Of a stretch of 6,640 nucleotides of DNA, positions 1-6,640 are shown piece by piece. Made by a program: the position numbers and the translations under genes. This stretch comes from JBOHNM01 sp050730675 (lineage in GTDB: Bacteria; Planctomycetota; Phycisphaerae; Phycisphaerales; UBA1924), in NCBI GenBank assembly GCA_050730675.1, contig JBOHNM010000190.1:1-6640 (forward strand), read 5' to 3'. Within the stretch, counting starts at the first letter, position 1. Every line of letters starts with the position of its first letter. The notes below the pieces were generated by a model. It did no database searches and had not been told where the DNA came from. It was given only the letters and a program-made list of their open reading frames with translations.

Positions 1-351
1 TGCCAGACGTGCCACAACTACACCGAGAGCGAGATCAAGTCGCGCGTGGATGTCATCCAGGACCGCCACAAGCAGCTCATGGATCGCGCCGAGATCGCCG
101 TGGTTGACCTGATCAACGCCATCAAGGCCGCGAAGGAAGCCGGCGCGACCGACGAGCAGCTCAAGCCCGCCCGTGAGCTGCAGCGGGCGGCGCAATGGCG
201 CACGGATTTCTGTAATGCGGAGAATTCGATGGGCTTCCACGCGCCTCAGGAATCCGCCCGGATCCTCGGCGAGGCGATCGACTTCGCCCGCCAGGGCCAA
301 GTGGCTGTCGCCAAGCTGAAGCCACCTTCAGCGGCCGCATCAAGACCCTGA
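1..351 (+). CDS. nrfA: Ammonia-forming cytochrome c nitrite reductase (c552), C-terminal fragment
   Basis: Periplasmic multiheme enzyme that reduces nitrite to ammonium with six electrons (dissimilatory nitrate reduction to ammonium). The reading frame is open from base 1, so the N-terminal three quarters lie outside the window. The visible 116 residues begin with CQTCH, a CxxCH heme c motif, which fits the last heme site of NrfA. The rest matches the remembered E. coli NrfA C-terminal helices closely: an EAGAT segment, then KPARELQRAAQWR (E. coli KPIQDDIRHAQWR), then GFHAPQES-R-LG-AID (E. coli HMHAPEEGLRMLG). The His in FHAPQE fits the conserved distal heme ligand. The family assignment is secure. 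The last 11 residues (KPPSAAASRP and just before) look wrong: codons turn A/T-ending, while another frame from base 318 to the TGA at 366-368 keeps G/C-ending codons. A one-base deletion near 313-317 is likely. The partner NrfH or other electron donor is not visible. Confidence 0.92.
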   Translation, partial: CQTCHNYTESEIKSRVDVIQDRHKQLMDRAEIAVVDLINAIKAAKEAGATDEQLKPARELQRAAQWRTDFCNAENSMGFHAPQESARILGEAIDFARQGQVAVAKLKPPSAAASRP

Positions 352-388
352 TTTCACTGGATAGCTGAGAGGTGTCAATCCTGGCAAC

Positions 389-415
389 CTGTGCAGGCCG
401 TGAGGCCGCGCACGG
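389..415 (+). other. Stem-loop downstream of nrfA
   Basis: A stem of six pairs (389-394 with 410-415, one G-U) leads across a small internal loop to a GGCC/GGCC stem (396-399 with 404-407) capped by GTGA (400-403), a GNRA-type tetraloop. Only a broken T-run (ttctt, 421-425) follows, so it is a poor intrinsic terminator. It may end nrfA transcription weakly or be part of a structured leader for the gene at 530. The pairing is visible in the sequence; its role is a guess. Confidence 0.35.
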
Positions 416-450
416 TCGGGTTCTTGTCGTTCTCACTGGCTTGGGAGACG

Positions 451-479
451 GCTGAATCGCACCGTATGGGTGCGTCGGC
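451..479 (+). other. Bulged stem-loop in the leader of the 530 gene
   Basis: An outer five-pair stem (451-455 with 475-479, one G-U) and an inner perfect six-pair stem (CGCACC 458-463 with GGTGCG 469-474) are separated by a two-base bulge, with a five-base loop GTATG. There is no T-tract after it. A weak promoter match overlaps it (TTGGGA at 441-446, TATGGG at 465-470, spacer 18). The hairpin could therefore be either an RNA structure or a DNA-level inverted repeat. No known riboswitch consensus was recognised in 369-529. Confidence 0.35.
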
Positions 480-517
480 ATCCGCGCCGCGCAGTCCCCA
501 CCGCTCTCCCCGTAGAA

Positions 518-522
518 AAGGA
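518..522 (+). promoter_or_regulatory. Ribosome binding site deciding the start at 530
   Basis: AAGGA followed by AAG sits seven bases before the ATG at 530. It selects this start over the in-frame ATG at 470, which would add 20 basic residues in front of a normal signal peptide and has no Shine-Dalgarno sequence. Confidence 0.7.
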
Positions 523-529
523 AAGACCC

Positions 530-1195
530 ATGTCACTGCTCCGTACCCTGGCATTTTCTCTCGTTGCCACCGCCGGTTTCGCTGCGACCGCCAGCGCCGA
601 CACCGTCAACGCGGTGATCACCGCCGACAACCACTACAGCCTGTATGCCAAGACCGGCTCGGTGGTGTCGCTCATCGGCGGCAACGAACTGGGCGCCGGC
701 GGCGCTCCCGGCACGTACAACTGGTCTCTTCCCGAGAACGCTTCTTTCGAGGCCGGCGACCGAATCTACATCGCGGCCTGGTCCGACGGCAGCGTTGCCC
801 AGGGCCTGCTGGCGCAGATCACCCTCGGCAACACCTCTCTCGACTCTGGTCACCCGCTGTGGCAGGTCTACGCCACCGGTCTGGACCTTGGCGATGGCGA
901 TCCATGGCCCTCGGCGATCCAGATTGACGACCTGACCAAGTTCGCCGACGAGAACAACCTGTGGGAAGCGCCCTTTGTCGGCGGCGCCAACGGCATCGCC
1001 CCATGGGGAGCCATCCCGGGCATCAACGAAAGCGCCAAGTGGATGTGGTACAACGCTCCCAACGTGGCCGACCCGCTCCAGGGCGGCTCCAACGCTGGTG
1101 AGTTCCTCATCTTCTCGATGGCCGTGCCCACCCCGGGCGCGGCGGCCCTCGCCGGTCTCGGCGGCCTGGTCGCCCTGCGTCGCCGCCGTCGCTGA
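530..1195 (+). CDS. Secreted protein with PEP-CTERM-like C-terminal sorting tail
   Basis: Exported protein of 221 residues with unknown function. Residues 1-23 form a Sec signal peptide: Arg at 5, a hydrophobic core, and a likely ASA cleavage site before Asp24. The mature part is acidic and rich in Gly, Ala, Asn, Asp and Trp, with segments such as TADNHYSLY, PGTYNWSLPE and GDRIYIAAWSDG. From memory these resemble an uncharacterised family of PEP-CTERM proteins in planctomycetes and cyanobacteria; this was not checked. There is no catalytic motif I can name and no cysteine in the mature part. The tail is VPTPG (199-203), a short hydrophobic run of Ala, Gly, Leu and Val (204-216), and five Arg (217-221). 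That is the layout of exosortase or archaeosortase substrates, with PTPG replacing the classic PEP. No exosortase gene is in the window. A terminator at 1257-1297 and gaps on both sides suggest a single-gene transcript. Confidence 0.85.
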   Translation: MSLLRTLAFSLVATAGFAATASADTVNAVITADNHYSLYAKTGSVVSLIGGNELGAGGAPGTYNWSLPENASFEAGDRIYIAAWSDGSVAQGLLAQITLGNTSLDSGHPLWQVYATGLDLGDGDPWPSAIQIDDLTKFADENNLWEAPFVGGANGIAPWGAIPGINESAKWMWYNAPNVADPLQGGSNAGEFLIFSMAVPTPGAAALAGLGGLVALRRRRR

Positions 1196-1256
1196 TCCGC
1201 TCTCGGCTGCAACTCGTGCTCCTTCTCGGGCTCGGTTTTATTGAGCTCTCTCTCCT

Positions 1257-1297
1257 GGGGGCGGTCGAGGAATACTCGACTGCCCTCCCTTCGTTTT
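1257..1297 (+). terminator. Intrinsic terminator after the secreted-protein gene
   Basis: A 13-pair stem (1257-1269 with 1275-1287, two G-U pairs) has a five-base loop GAATA and is followed by CCTTCG and then five T at 1293-1297. It lies about 60 bases after the stop at 1195 and separates this gene from the topoisomerase gene. The spacing between the stem and the T-run is a little long, but stem length and position make it convincing. Confidence 0.7.
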
Positions 1298-1313
1298 TGG
1301 TGTGTGGAGGCGA

Positions 1314-1347
1314 CGGGCGAAGCCGCCCGCGGCTATTCTGGAGCCGC
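1314..1347 (+). other. Two adjacent small hairpins upstream of the topoisomerase gene
   Basis: The first is CGGGCG (1314-1319) with CGCCCG (1324-1329) and loop AAGC. The second is CGGCT (1330-1334) with AGCCG (1342-1346), extendable by one pair at the cost of the first. Neither has a T-tract. A possible -10 hexamer TATTCT (1334-1339) lies in the second, 52 bases before the ATG, but no -35 was found. In GC-rich sequence short stems like these arise easily by chance. Confidence 0.2.
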
Positions 1348-1373
1348 AAACCTCATCCGTCCGACCTTGCCAC

Positions 1374-1379
1374 GGAGGG
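1374..1379 (+). promoter_or_regulatory. Ribosome binding site deciding the start at 1386
   Basis: A strong GGAGGG lies six bases before the ATG at 1386. It favours this start over the in-frame ATG at 1302, which would add 28 residues of atypical composition. Confidence 0.8.
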
Positions 1380-1385
1380 CAAGCC

Positions 1386-3662
1386 ATGGCCACTGCATCC
1401 AGCACGACGCTCCTCGACCCGCCGACCACCGAGGCCAAAGCCGTGAAGAAAGAAAAGTCCGCCCCGCGCGTGACCGCCGAGACGATGGCGGCCAAGCAGC
1501 GCGATATTTCCGTCTCCGAGTTCTTCGCCAAGAACCGCCACCTGCTGGGGTTCGACAACCCGCGCAAGGCGCTGCTCACCACGGTCAAAGAGGCGGTTGA
1601 CAACTCCCTCGACGCCTGCGAAGAGGCGAGCATCCTTCCTGACATCACCGTGGTGATCGAGGACCTGCAACCAGACCGTCCCTCCACCGCCAAGCAGAGC
1701 CGCTACCGCATCACGGTCGTTGACAACGGCCCAGGCATCGTGCGCGGCCAAGTCGAGAACGTCTTCGGCCGACTGCTCTTCGGCTCCAAGTTCCACCGCC
1801 TCAAGATGTCGCGTGGGCAGCAGGGCATCGGCATCTCGGCCGCGGGCATGTACGGTCTGATCACCACCGGCAAGCCGATGCTGATCCAGACGCGTCCCAA
1901 GGCGAACAAGCCGGCTCACCACATCGAGCTGGCGATGAACACTAAGACCAACCGCGCCGAGGTGACGGTTGATGAGGAGACCGACGACTTTCCCCTCAAG
2001 CGATTGCGCGATCTTTCGTCATCGGTGCGTGAACTCGCAGAGAAGGGCGAGTTTCTCGGCGCAGGGGATTATCCCACTGGCACGAGCGTCTCGATCGAAC
2101 TCGAGGGCAAATACCAGCGCGGCCGCGGATCCGTGGATGAGTTCCTCGAACTCACTGCAATCGCCAACCCGCACGCCAAGTTCACCTTCGTCCGCCCGAC
2201 GCGTGAGACGACCGAGGACGACGAGCCCGCTCTGCTCAAGGGCAAGAAGGCCGCGGCAGCCGAAGCCGACGCGACCGCATCTCCCGAAACGCCCCCTGCC
2301 GCTCCGGCGATCACGCAGGACTTGGGTGACCTCGTCATCTTCCCGCGCGGCGTGAAGGAACTCCCGCCCGAGACGAAAGAGATCCAGCCCCACCCGCGCG
2401 GCGTCGAACTCGGCACGCTCCTGCAGATGCTCAAGGACTACGAGGCGAGCGAGAAGGGCGGCACGCTCTACAATTTCCTGCAGGAGAAGTTCTGCCGCGT
2501 TTCGTCCGGCACGGCCGGCGACTTCTGCTCCAAGATCAAGCTCACGAGCCGTACCAAGGTTGCCGACGTCGAGCCGCCGCAGGCTGAAGCGCTTTACAAG
2601 CTCTTCCAGGAAGCCAAACTCGCCCCGCCGCCGACCGACTGCCTTGCCCCCATCGGCGTGCGCCAGCTCCTGGCCGGCATGCTCAAGGGTGTGCGGGCCG
2701 AGTTCTATGCCGCCAGCTCTCGCGAGCCCGAGGTCTACCGCGGTCGGCCCTTCCAGATCGAGGCCGCCATCGCCTTCGGCGGCGAACTCCCCGCCGACGA
2801 TACCTGCCGCGTTATCCGCTTCGCCAACCGCGTGCCGCTGCTCTTCCAGCAGTCGGCGTGCTCGAGCTTCAAGAGTGTGGCAGAGACGAACTGGCGCAAC
2901 TACGACCTCCAACAACCGCGCGGCGCCGCGCCGGTCGGCGCGCTGGTGATCATGATTCACATGGCCAGTGTGTGGGTGCCGTTCACGAGCGAGAGCAAGG
3001 AGGCGATCGCCGACTACGACGAGATCCGCAAGGAGATGAAGCTCGCGCTGATGGAGTGCGGCCGCAAGCTCGGCACCTACCTCCGCAAACGGGCCAAGAT
3101 GAAGCGTGAGAGCGAGCGACGCGACGTCTTCGAGCGCTACATCGGCGAGATCTCCAAGGCCATCAACGCCATCAACGGCGCGGATGCCAAGAAGCTCTAC
3201 GACGCTCTCCTGGCCCAGGCTAAGAAGCGCACCGCCATCGCTGACCTTGAACTTGATGAAGAGGGCAAGGCCGTCAAGGACGAGGACCCGTCGGATCAGG
3301 AAGGCGTGATCATTGTCGATAACGCGATCGCGCCGCTCGGCGATGCCCCACCCGTTAAGCAGTCCAGGGCCGAGGCCGCAATGCTGAAGGTTGCGGCGAT
3401 GGCGAAGGACGACGAGCCCACGCTCATGGATGTGGCGGAACGCAAGCGTGCTGACCGCAAGGGCCGCACCGCGAGCAAGCCCGCGCCGACCAAGGCCAAG
3501 GGCGCGACGGCGAAGTCCGCTCCCGTCAAGCCCGTCGCGGCCAAGAAATCTGAGCCCGCGGCTCCGTCTCCGGCTGCAGAGAAAAAGCCCAAGCCCAGGA
3601 TGCGTCTGGACCTCAAAACTGGCAAGCACGTTCCGGTTGAGGACGGTCCACGCCTGTTCTAG
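1386..3662 (+). CDS. top6B: DNA topoisomerase VI subunit B (type IIB), with long basic C-terminal tail
   Basis: ATPase subunit of the A2B2 type IIB topoisomerase, which passes one duplex through a break made by subunit A to relax or decatenate DNA. The protein has 758 residues; archaeal homologues have about 530. A basic N-terminal extension (1-45) precedes the GHKL ATPase domain (about 46-275). Within it are the N-box EAVDNSLDA (E69 as likely general base, N73 for Mg), the D113-N-G-P-G-I box, and the lid SRGQQGIGISAAGMYG (142-157). A Lys/Ala/Glu/Pro-rich insert follows at about 283-312. The H2TH-containing region starts near QPHPRGVE (334). The transducer domain includes YRGRPF, AFGGELP and FANRVPLL (N481), and TSESKEAIAD, whose K538 aligns with the switch lysine of the family. 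Recognisable homology ends near 620. Residues 625-690 are acidic, then 686-758 are a Lys/Ala/Pro tail resembling histone H1 or HU tails. No top6A lies next to it, unlike many archaea. Topoisomerase VI is uncommon in bacteria. Confidence 0.95.
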   Translation: MATASSTTLLDPPTTEAKAVKKEKSAPRVTAETMAAKQRDISVSEFFAKNRHLLGFDNPRKALLTTVKEAVDNSLDACEEASILPDITVVIEDLQPDRPSTAKQSRYRITVVDNGPGIVRGQVENVFGRLLFGSKFHRLKMSRGQQGIGISAAGMYGLITTGKPMLIQTRPKANKPAHHIELAMNTKTNRAEVTVDEETDDFPLKRLRDLSSSVRELAEKGEFLGAGDYPTGTSVSIELEGKYQRGRGSVDEFLELTAIANPHAKFTFVRPTRETTEDDEPALLKGKKAAAAEADATASPETPPAAPAITQDLGDLVIFPRGVKELPPETKEIQPHPRGVELGTLLQMLKDYEASEKGGTLYNFLQEKFCRVSSGTAGDFCSKIKLTSRTKVADVEPPQAEALYKLFQEAKLAPPPTDCLAPIGVRQLLAGMLKGVRAEFYAASSREPEVYRGRPFQIEAAIAFGGELPADDTCRVIRFANRVPLLFQQSACSSFKSVAETNWRNYDLQQPRGAAPVGALVIMIHMASVWVPFTSESKEAIADYDEIRKEMKLALMECGRKLGTYLRKRAKMKRESERRDVFERYIGEISKAINAINGADAKKLYDALLAQAKKRTAIADLELDEEGKAVKDEDPSDQEGVIIVDNAIAPLGDAPPVKQSRAEAAMLKVAAMAKDDEPTLMDVAERKRADRKGRTASKPAPTKAKGATAKSAPVKPVAAKKSEPAAPSPAAEKKPKPRMRLDLKTGKHVPVEDGPRLF

Positions 3663-3691
3663 TCGATTTGACGTGGCTGTGCACCTCCCGC

Positions 3692-3720
3692 TTGGCATTG
3701 CCCCGCGCATGGGGTATGGT
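3692..3720 (+). promoter_or_regulatory. Sigma70-like promoter for the 3800 gene
   Basis: TTGGCA (3692-3697, five of six to TTGACA) and TATGGT (3715-3720, four of six to TATAAT) have the ideal 17-base spacer. Initiation would fall near 3727, giving a leader of about 73 bases. The spacer holds an inverted repeat, CCCC (3701-3704) with GGGG (3711-3714), which could be an operator or chance. A second possible -35, TTGACG at 3668-3673, has no matching -10. Confidence 0.5.
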
Positions 3721-3756
3721 GCATGGTCGCGTCGCATCGTTGCACAATCTCTCGGA

Positions 3757-3780
3757 CGACGGAAGGGTGTTCCTCCGTCG
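3757..3780 (+). other. Leader hairpin before the 3800 gene
   Basis: A perfect seven-pair stem, CGACGGA (3757-3763) with TCCGTCG (3774-3780), has a ten-base loop. It ends six bases before the Shine-Dalgarno sequence and would lie in the leader transcribed from the 3692-3720 promoter. There is no T-run, so it is not a normal terminator. It may stabilise the mRNA or affect translation. Confidence 0.4.
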
Positions 3781-3786
3781 GGTTTG

Positions 3787-3792
3787 AAGGAG
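3787..3792 (+). promoter_or_regulatory. Ribosome binding site for the 3800 gene
   Basis: AAGGAG lies seven bases before the ATG at 3800. An in-frame TGA at 3785-3787, with no other start codon between, fixes this start. Confidence 0.8.
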
Positions 3793-3799
3793 ACCGTCC

Positions 3800-4432
3800 A
3801 TGCCATCGGCCGTGCAGACATTCCTGTTCGCGGCGGCCCTCGCTTGGGGATCATCCGTCGAGGCGACGATCATCACCCTCAACGCCGGCGCAAGCTCCGG
3901 TGTTGGAATGACGCCAACGACCGGCACCGGGACATCCGCCGACCCATTCGTGCTGACCGTGACGCTTGCAGGCGACTCACCCGTGGCGGTCATCAGCATC
4001 GACTCGCGAACGGACGACCCCGCCGGGTTGGGCTACGACTGGTCGGCGTATTTCCGCGTCATCGTTACAAACATCAGCGCCAACACATGGTCGTACATGA
4101 ACAACGACCTGCAGGTTGTTCTGGGCATCGACAGCACCGAGGGGGACGGGCTTTCGTTCGCTCAGGGCAACAACGCGGTGCGCCCGTTCACCTGCGACCT
4201 CCTCCCGATTGTGCTCGAGACCACCGATGTGCGCGACTGGATCAATTTTCGCGAGGGCTCGGTCATGCCCGGCCAGACGATGACCATGAACTTTGTCATC
4301 TCAGATAATTCAAGCAATCGTGAGCGAACCGACTACCTGGTGCTCACGCCGAATCTCGTGCCCGCTGCAGGAACGGCACTCCCAGCTGCGCTCGCCGTTC
4401 TCGCGGTTGCTCGCCGTCGTCGCGCGGTCTGA
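3800..4432 (+). CDS. Second secreted protein with PEP-CTERM-like C-terminal sorting tail
   Basis: Exported protein of 210 residues with unknown function. Residues 1-22 look like a signal peptide with likely cleavage after VEA (A22), but the N-region MPSAVQT has no Lys or Arg, which is unusual; the start is nevertheless fixed by a strong ribosome site and an upstream in-frame stop. The mature part is Thr-, Asp- and Asn-rich, with alternating hydrophobic residues as in a beta-sandwich (PFVLTVTLAGDSPVAVISID, then YFRVIVTNISANTW), and one Cys. This pattern suggests an extracellular beta-rich adhesion or structural domain, an inference only. The tail is VPAAG (187-191), a hydrophobic run of Ala, Leu and Val (192-204), four Arg (205-208), then Ala-Val. 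This is the same layout as the protein at 530, although the two mature parts do not look alike. It has its own promoter and leader hairpin, so it is probably not cotranscribed with the topoisomerase gene. Confidence 0.83.
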   Translation: MPSAVQTFLFAAALAWGSSVEATIITLNAGASSGVGMTPTTGTGTSADPFVLTVTLAGDSPVAVISIDSRTDDPAGLGYDWSAYFRVIVTNISANTWSYMNNDLQVVLGIDSTEGDGLSFAQGNNAVRPFTCDLLPIVLETTDVRDWINFREGSVMPGQTMTMNFVISDNSSNRERTDYLVLTPNLVPAAGTALPAALAVLAVARRRRAV

Positions 4433-4509
4433 TTGAATGCGTGCGCGACGCACCCTGCCGCGGCACCTCACACGCTGGCATCCGGCTCGCACGCCGCTGG
4501 CACGGGAGG

Positions 4510-4515
4510 TATGCT
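4510..4515 (+). promoter_or_regulatory. Possible -10 element for the sulfatase gene
   Basis: TATGCT matches four of six positions of TATAAT and lies 25 bases before the ATG at 4541. Initiation near 4522 would give a short leader that includes the ribosome site. No acceptable -35 was found at 16-18 bases, so support is weak. Cotranscription with the 3800 gene across the 108-base gap is also possible; no terminator with a T-run is seen there. Confidence 0.25.
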
Positions 4516-4530
4516 CCTTCGGGATTTCCC

Positions 4531-4534
4531 GGAG
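4531..4534 (+). promoter_or_regulatory. Ribosome binding site deciding the sulfatase start
   Basis: GGAG lies six bases before the ATG at 4541. The in-frame ATG at 4511 has GGAGG only one base upstream, too close to work. The TTG at 4433 directly abuts the previous stop and has no site. Starting at 4541 also gives a clean signal peptide. Confidence 0.65.
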
Positions 4535-4540
4535 CATCTA

Positions 4541-6068
<1,528 letters not shown>

Positions 6069-6088
<20 letters not shown>

Positions 6089-6640
6089 ACGTATCCCCTT
6101 GCGACAGGTCTCCCGTCTCCAGCCCCTTGCGGAACCATCGCGCCCGCTGCTCGCTGGTGCCGTGCGTGAACGTCTCCGGCGCCACCGTGCCTCGGGCACG
6201 CCTCTGCAATCGATCATCGCCGATCGCCGCGGCACACCGCATCGCTTCTTCGATGTCACCCGCCTCCAGGATTTGCCGTGCCCCCTGCGCGTGGTGCGCC
6301 CACACCCCCGCGAAGAAATCCGCCTGAAGCTCCAGCCGCACCGAAAGATCGTTCGCCTCCGCCTTGCTCATGCGCTGCTGTTGTTCGTGCACCTGCTGTG
6401 AAATCCCCAGTAGATTCTGCACGTGATGCCCCACCTCGTGGGCAATTACATACGCCTGCGCGAAGTCCCCCGGCGCACCAAAACGTGTCGCCAGATCGTC
6501 ATAGAAGGCCAGGTCGATGTACACCTTCGTGTCTGCCGGGCAATAGAAAGGTCCCGTTGCCGCGCTCGCCATACCGCACGCTGAGTCCACCGTGTCGCTG
6601 AAGAGCACCAGCCGCGGCGCCTGGTACCGCTTACCCCCCC
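6069..6640 (-). CDS. Neutral zinc metallopeptidase, YpfJ/KPN_02809 family, C-terminal part
   Basis: Predicted zinc-dependent peptidase of the family called Zn_peptidase (putative neutral zinc metallopeptidase; E. coli YpfJ). The physiological substrate is unknown. The frame stays open to the window edge, so the N-terminus, including the usual membrane anchor, is missing; the GTG at 6606-6608 is an internal Val codon, since upstream codons give the family motif GKRYQAPRLVLF. Visible in order are SDTVDSACGMAS, GPFYCPADTKVYIDLAFYDD, FAQAYVIAHEVGHHVQNLLG with the HEVGH zinc site (bases 6426-6440), and LELQADFFAGVWAHH, whose Glu (6330-6332) is the likely third zinc ligand. It ends with GTSEQRARWFRKGLETGD, also typical of the family. 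It converges on the sulfatase gene with a 20-base overlap, so no separate terminator fits between them. The 7-base homopolymer at the window end encodes Gly just before the Lys-Arg-Tyr. Confidence 0.93.

Noticed and set aside
369..529. Cyclic-di-GMP or SAM riboswitch before the 530 gene
   Set aside because: GGCAACC at 383-389 recalls part of the SAM-I core, and a GNRA loop is present, but the other conserved core segments of either class are missing.
1302..1385. Upstream in-frame extension of the topoisomerase start
   Set aside because: It has no ribosome site at 1302 and contains inverted repeats, while GGAGGG at 1374-1379 fits the ATG at 1386.
2019..3854. Open frame of 611 codons on the minus strand
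   Set aside because: It lies antisense to the topoisomerase gene, has Leu/Arg-rich composition without motifs, and is an expected by-product of G/C-ending codons on the other strand.
3391..4308. Open frame of 305 codons on the plus strand
   Set aside because: It overlaps the end of the topoisomerase gene and most of the 3800 gene in another frame, and is Arg/Pro/Ser-rich as frame shadows in GC-rich DNA are.
4441..4453. Small hairpin GTGCG-CGA-CGCAC as a terminator of the 3800 gene
   Set aside because: The stem is only five pairs with a three-base loop and has no T-tract.
4433..4540. N-terminal extension of the sulfatase from the TTG at 4433 or the ATG at 4511
   Set aside because: It would bury the signal peptide behind extra residues and lacks properly spaced ribosome sites.
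3663..4540. Linked defence system or mobile element around the topoisomerase VI subunit
   Set aside because: GHKL/TopoVI-like ATPases occur in some defence systems, but this one has the full Top6B domain order. No nuclease, transposase, integrase or terminal repeats are nearby.

Overview
The window is about 62-65% GC by eye and densely coded. It suggests a planctomycete, probably of the class Phycisphaerae. The grounds are two secreted proteins with a short C-terminal sorting tail (V-P-x-x-G, a hydrophobic run, then an Arg cluster), a formylglycine-type sulfatase, a cytochrome c nitrite reductase, and a bacterial topoisomerase VI B subunit. Taxonomy is inferred from gene content, not from a marker gene.

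Layout, left to right. 1-351 (+): the C-terminal end of an NrfA-type ammonia-forming nitrite reductase, cut by the window edge, with a probable one-base frameshift near its end (the better frame runs to 368). 369-529: a gap with two stem-loops. 530-1195 (+): a 221-aa secreted PEP-CTERM-like protein, followed by a good intrinsic terminator (1257-1297). 1386-3662 (+): a 758-aa DNA topoisomerase VI subunit B, without a neighbouring A subunit, carrying a long basic tail. 3663-3799: a gap with a good sigma70-like promoter and a leader hairpin. 3800-4432 (+): a second secreted PEP-CTERM-like protein of 210 aa. 4541-6088 (+): a 515-aa exported sulfatase. 6069-6640 (-): the C-terminal part of a YpfJ/KPN_02809-type neutral zinc metallopeptidase, overlapping the sulfatase tail-to-tail by 20 bases and cut by the window edge.

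The genes do not look like one operon. The terminator after the first secreted protein, a separate promoter before the second, and gaps of 108-190 bases suggest mostly single transcription units. Functionally there is an anaerobic nitrite respiration enzyme, a set of exported or surface proteins (two sorted proteins, a sulfatase, a probably exported metallopeptidase), and one nucleoid enzyme in between. I see no tRNA, rRNA, CRISPR array, insertion sequence or phage gene, and no convincing new multi-gene system. The points most worth following up are the stand-alone topoisomerase VI B with its histone-H1-like tail, the nrfA frameshift, and the structured leaders in front of the two secreted-protein genes.
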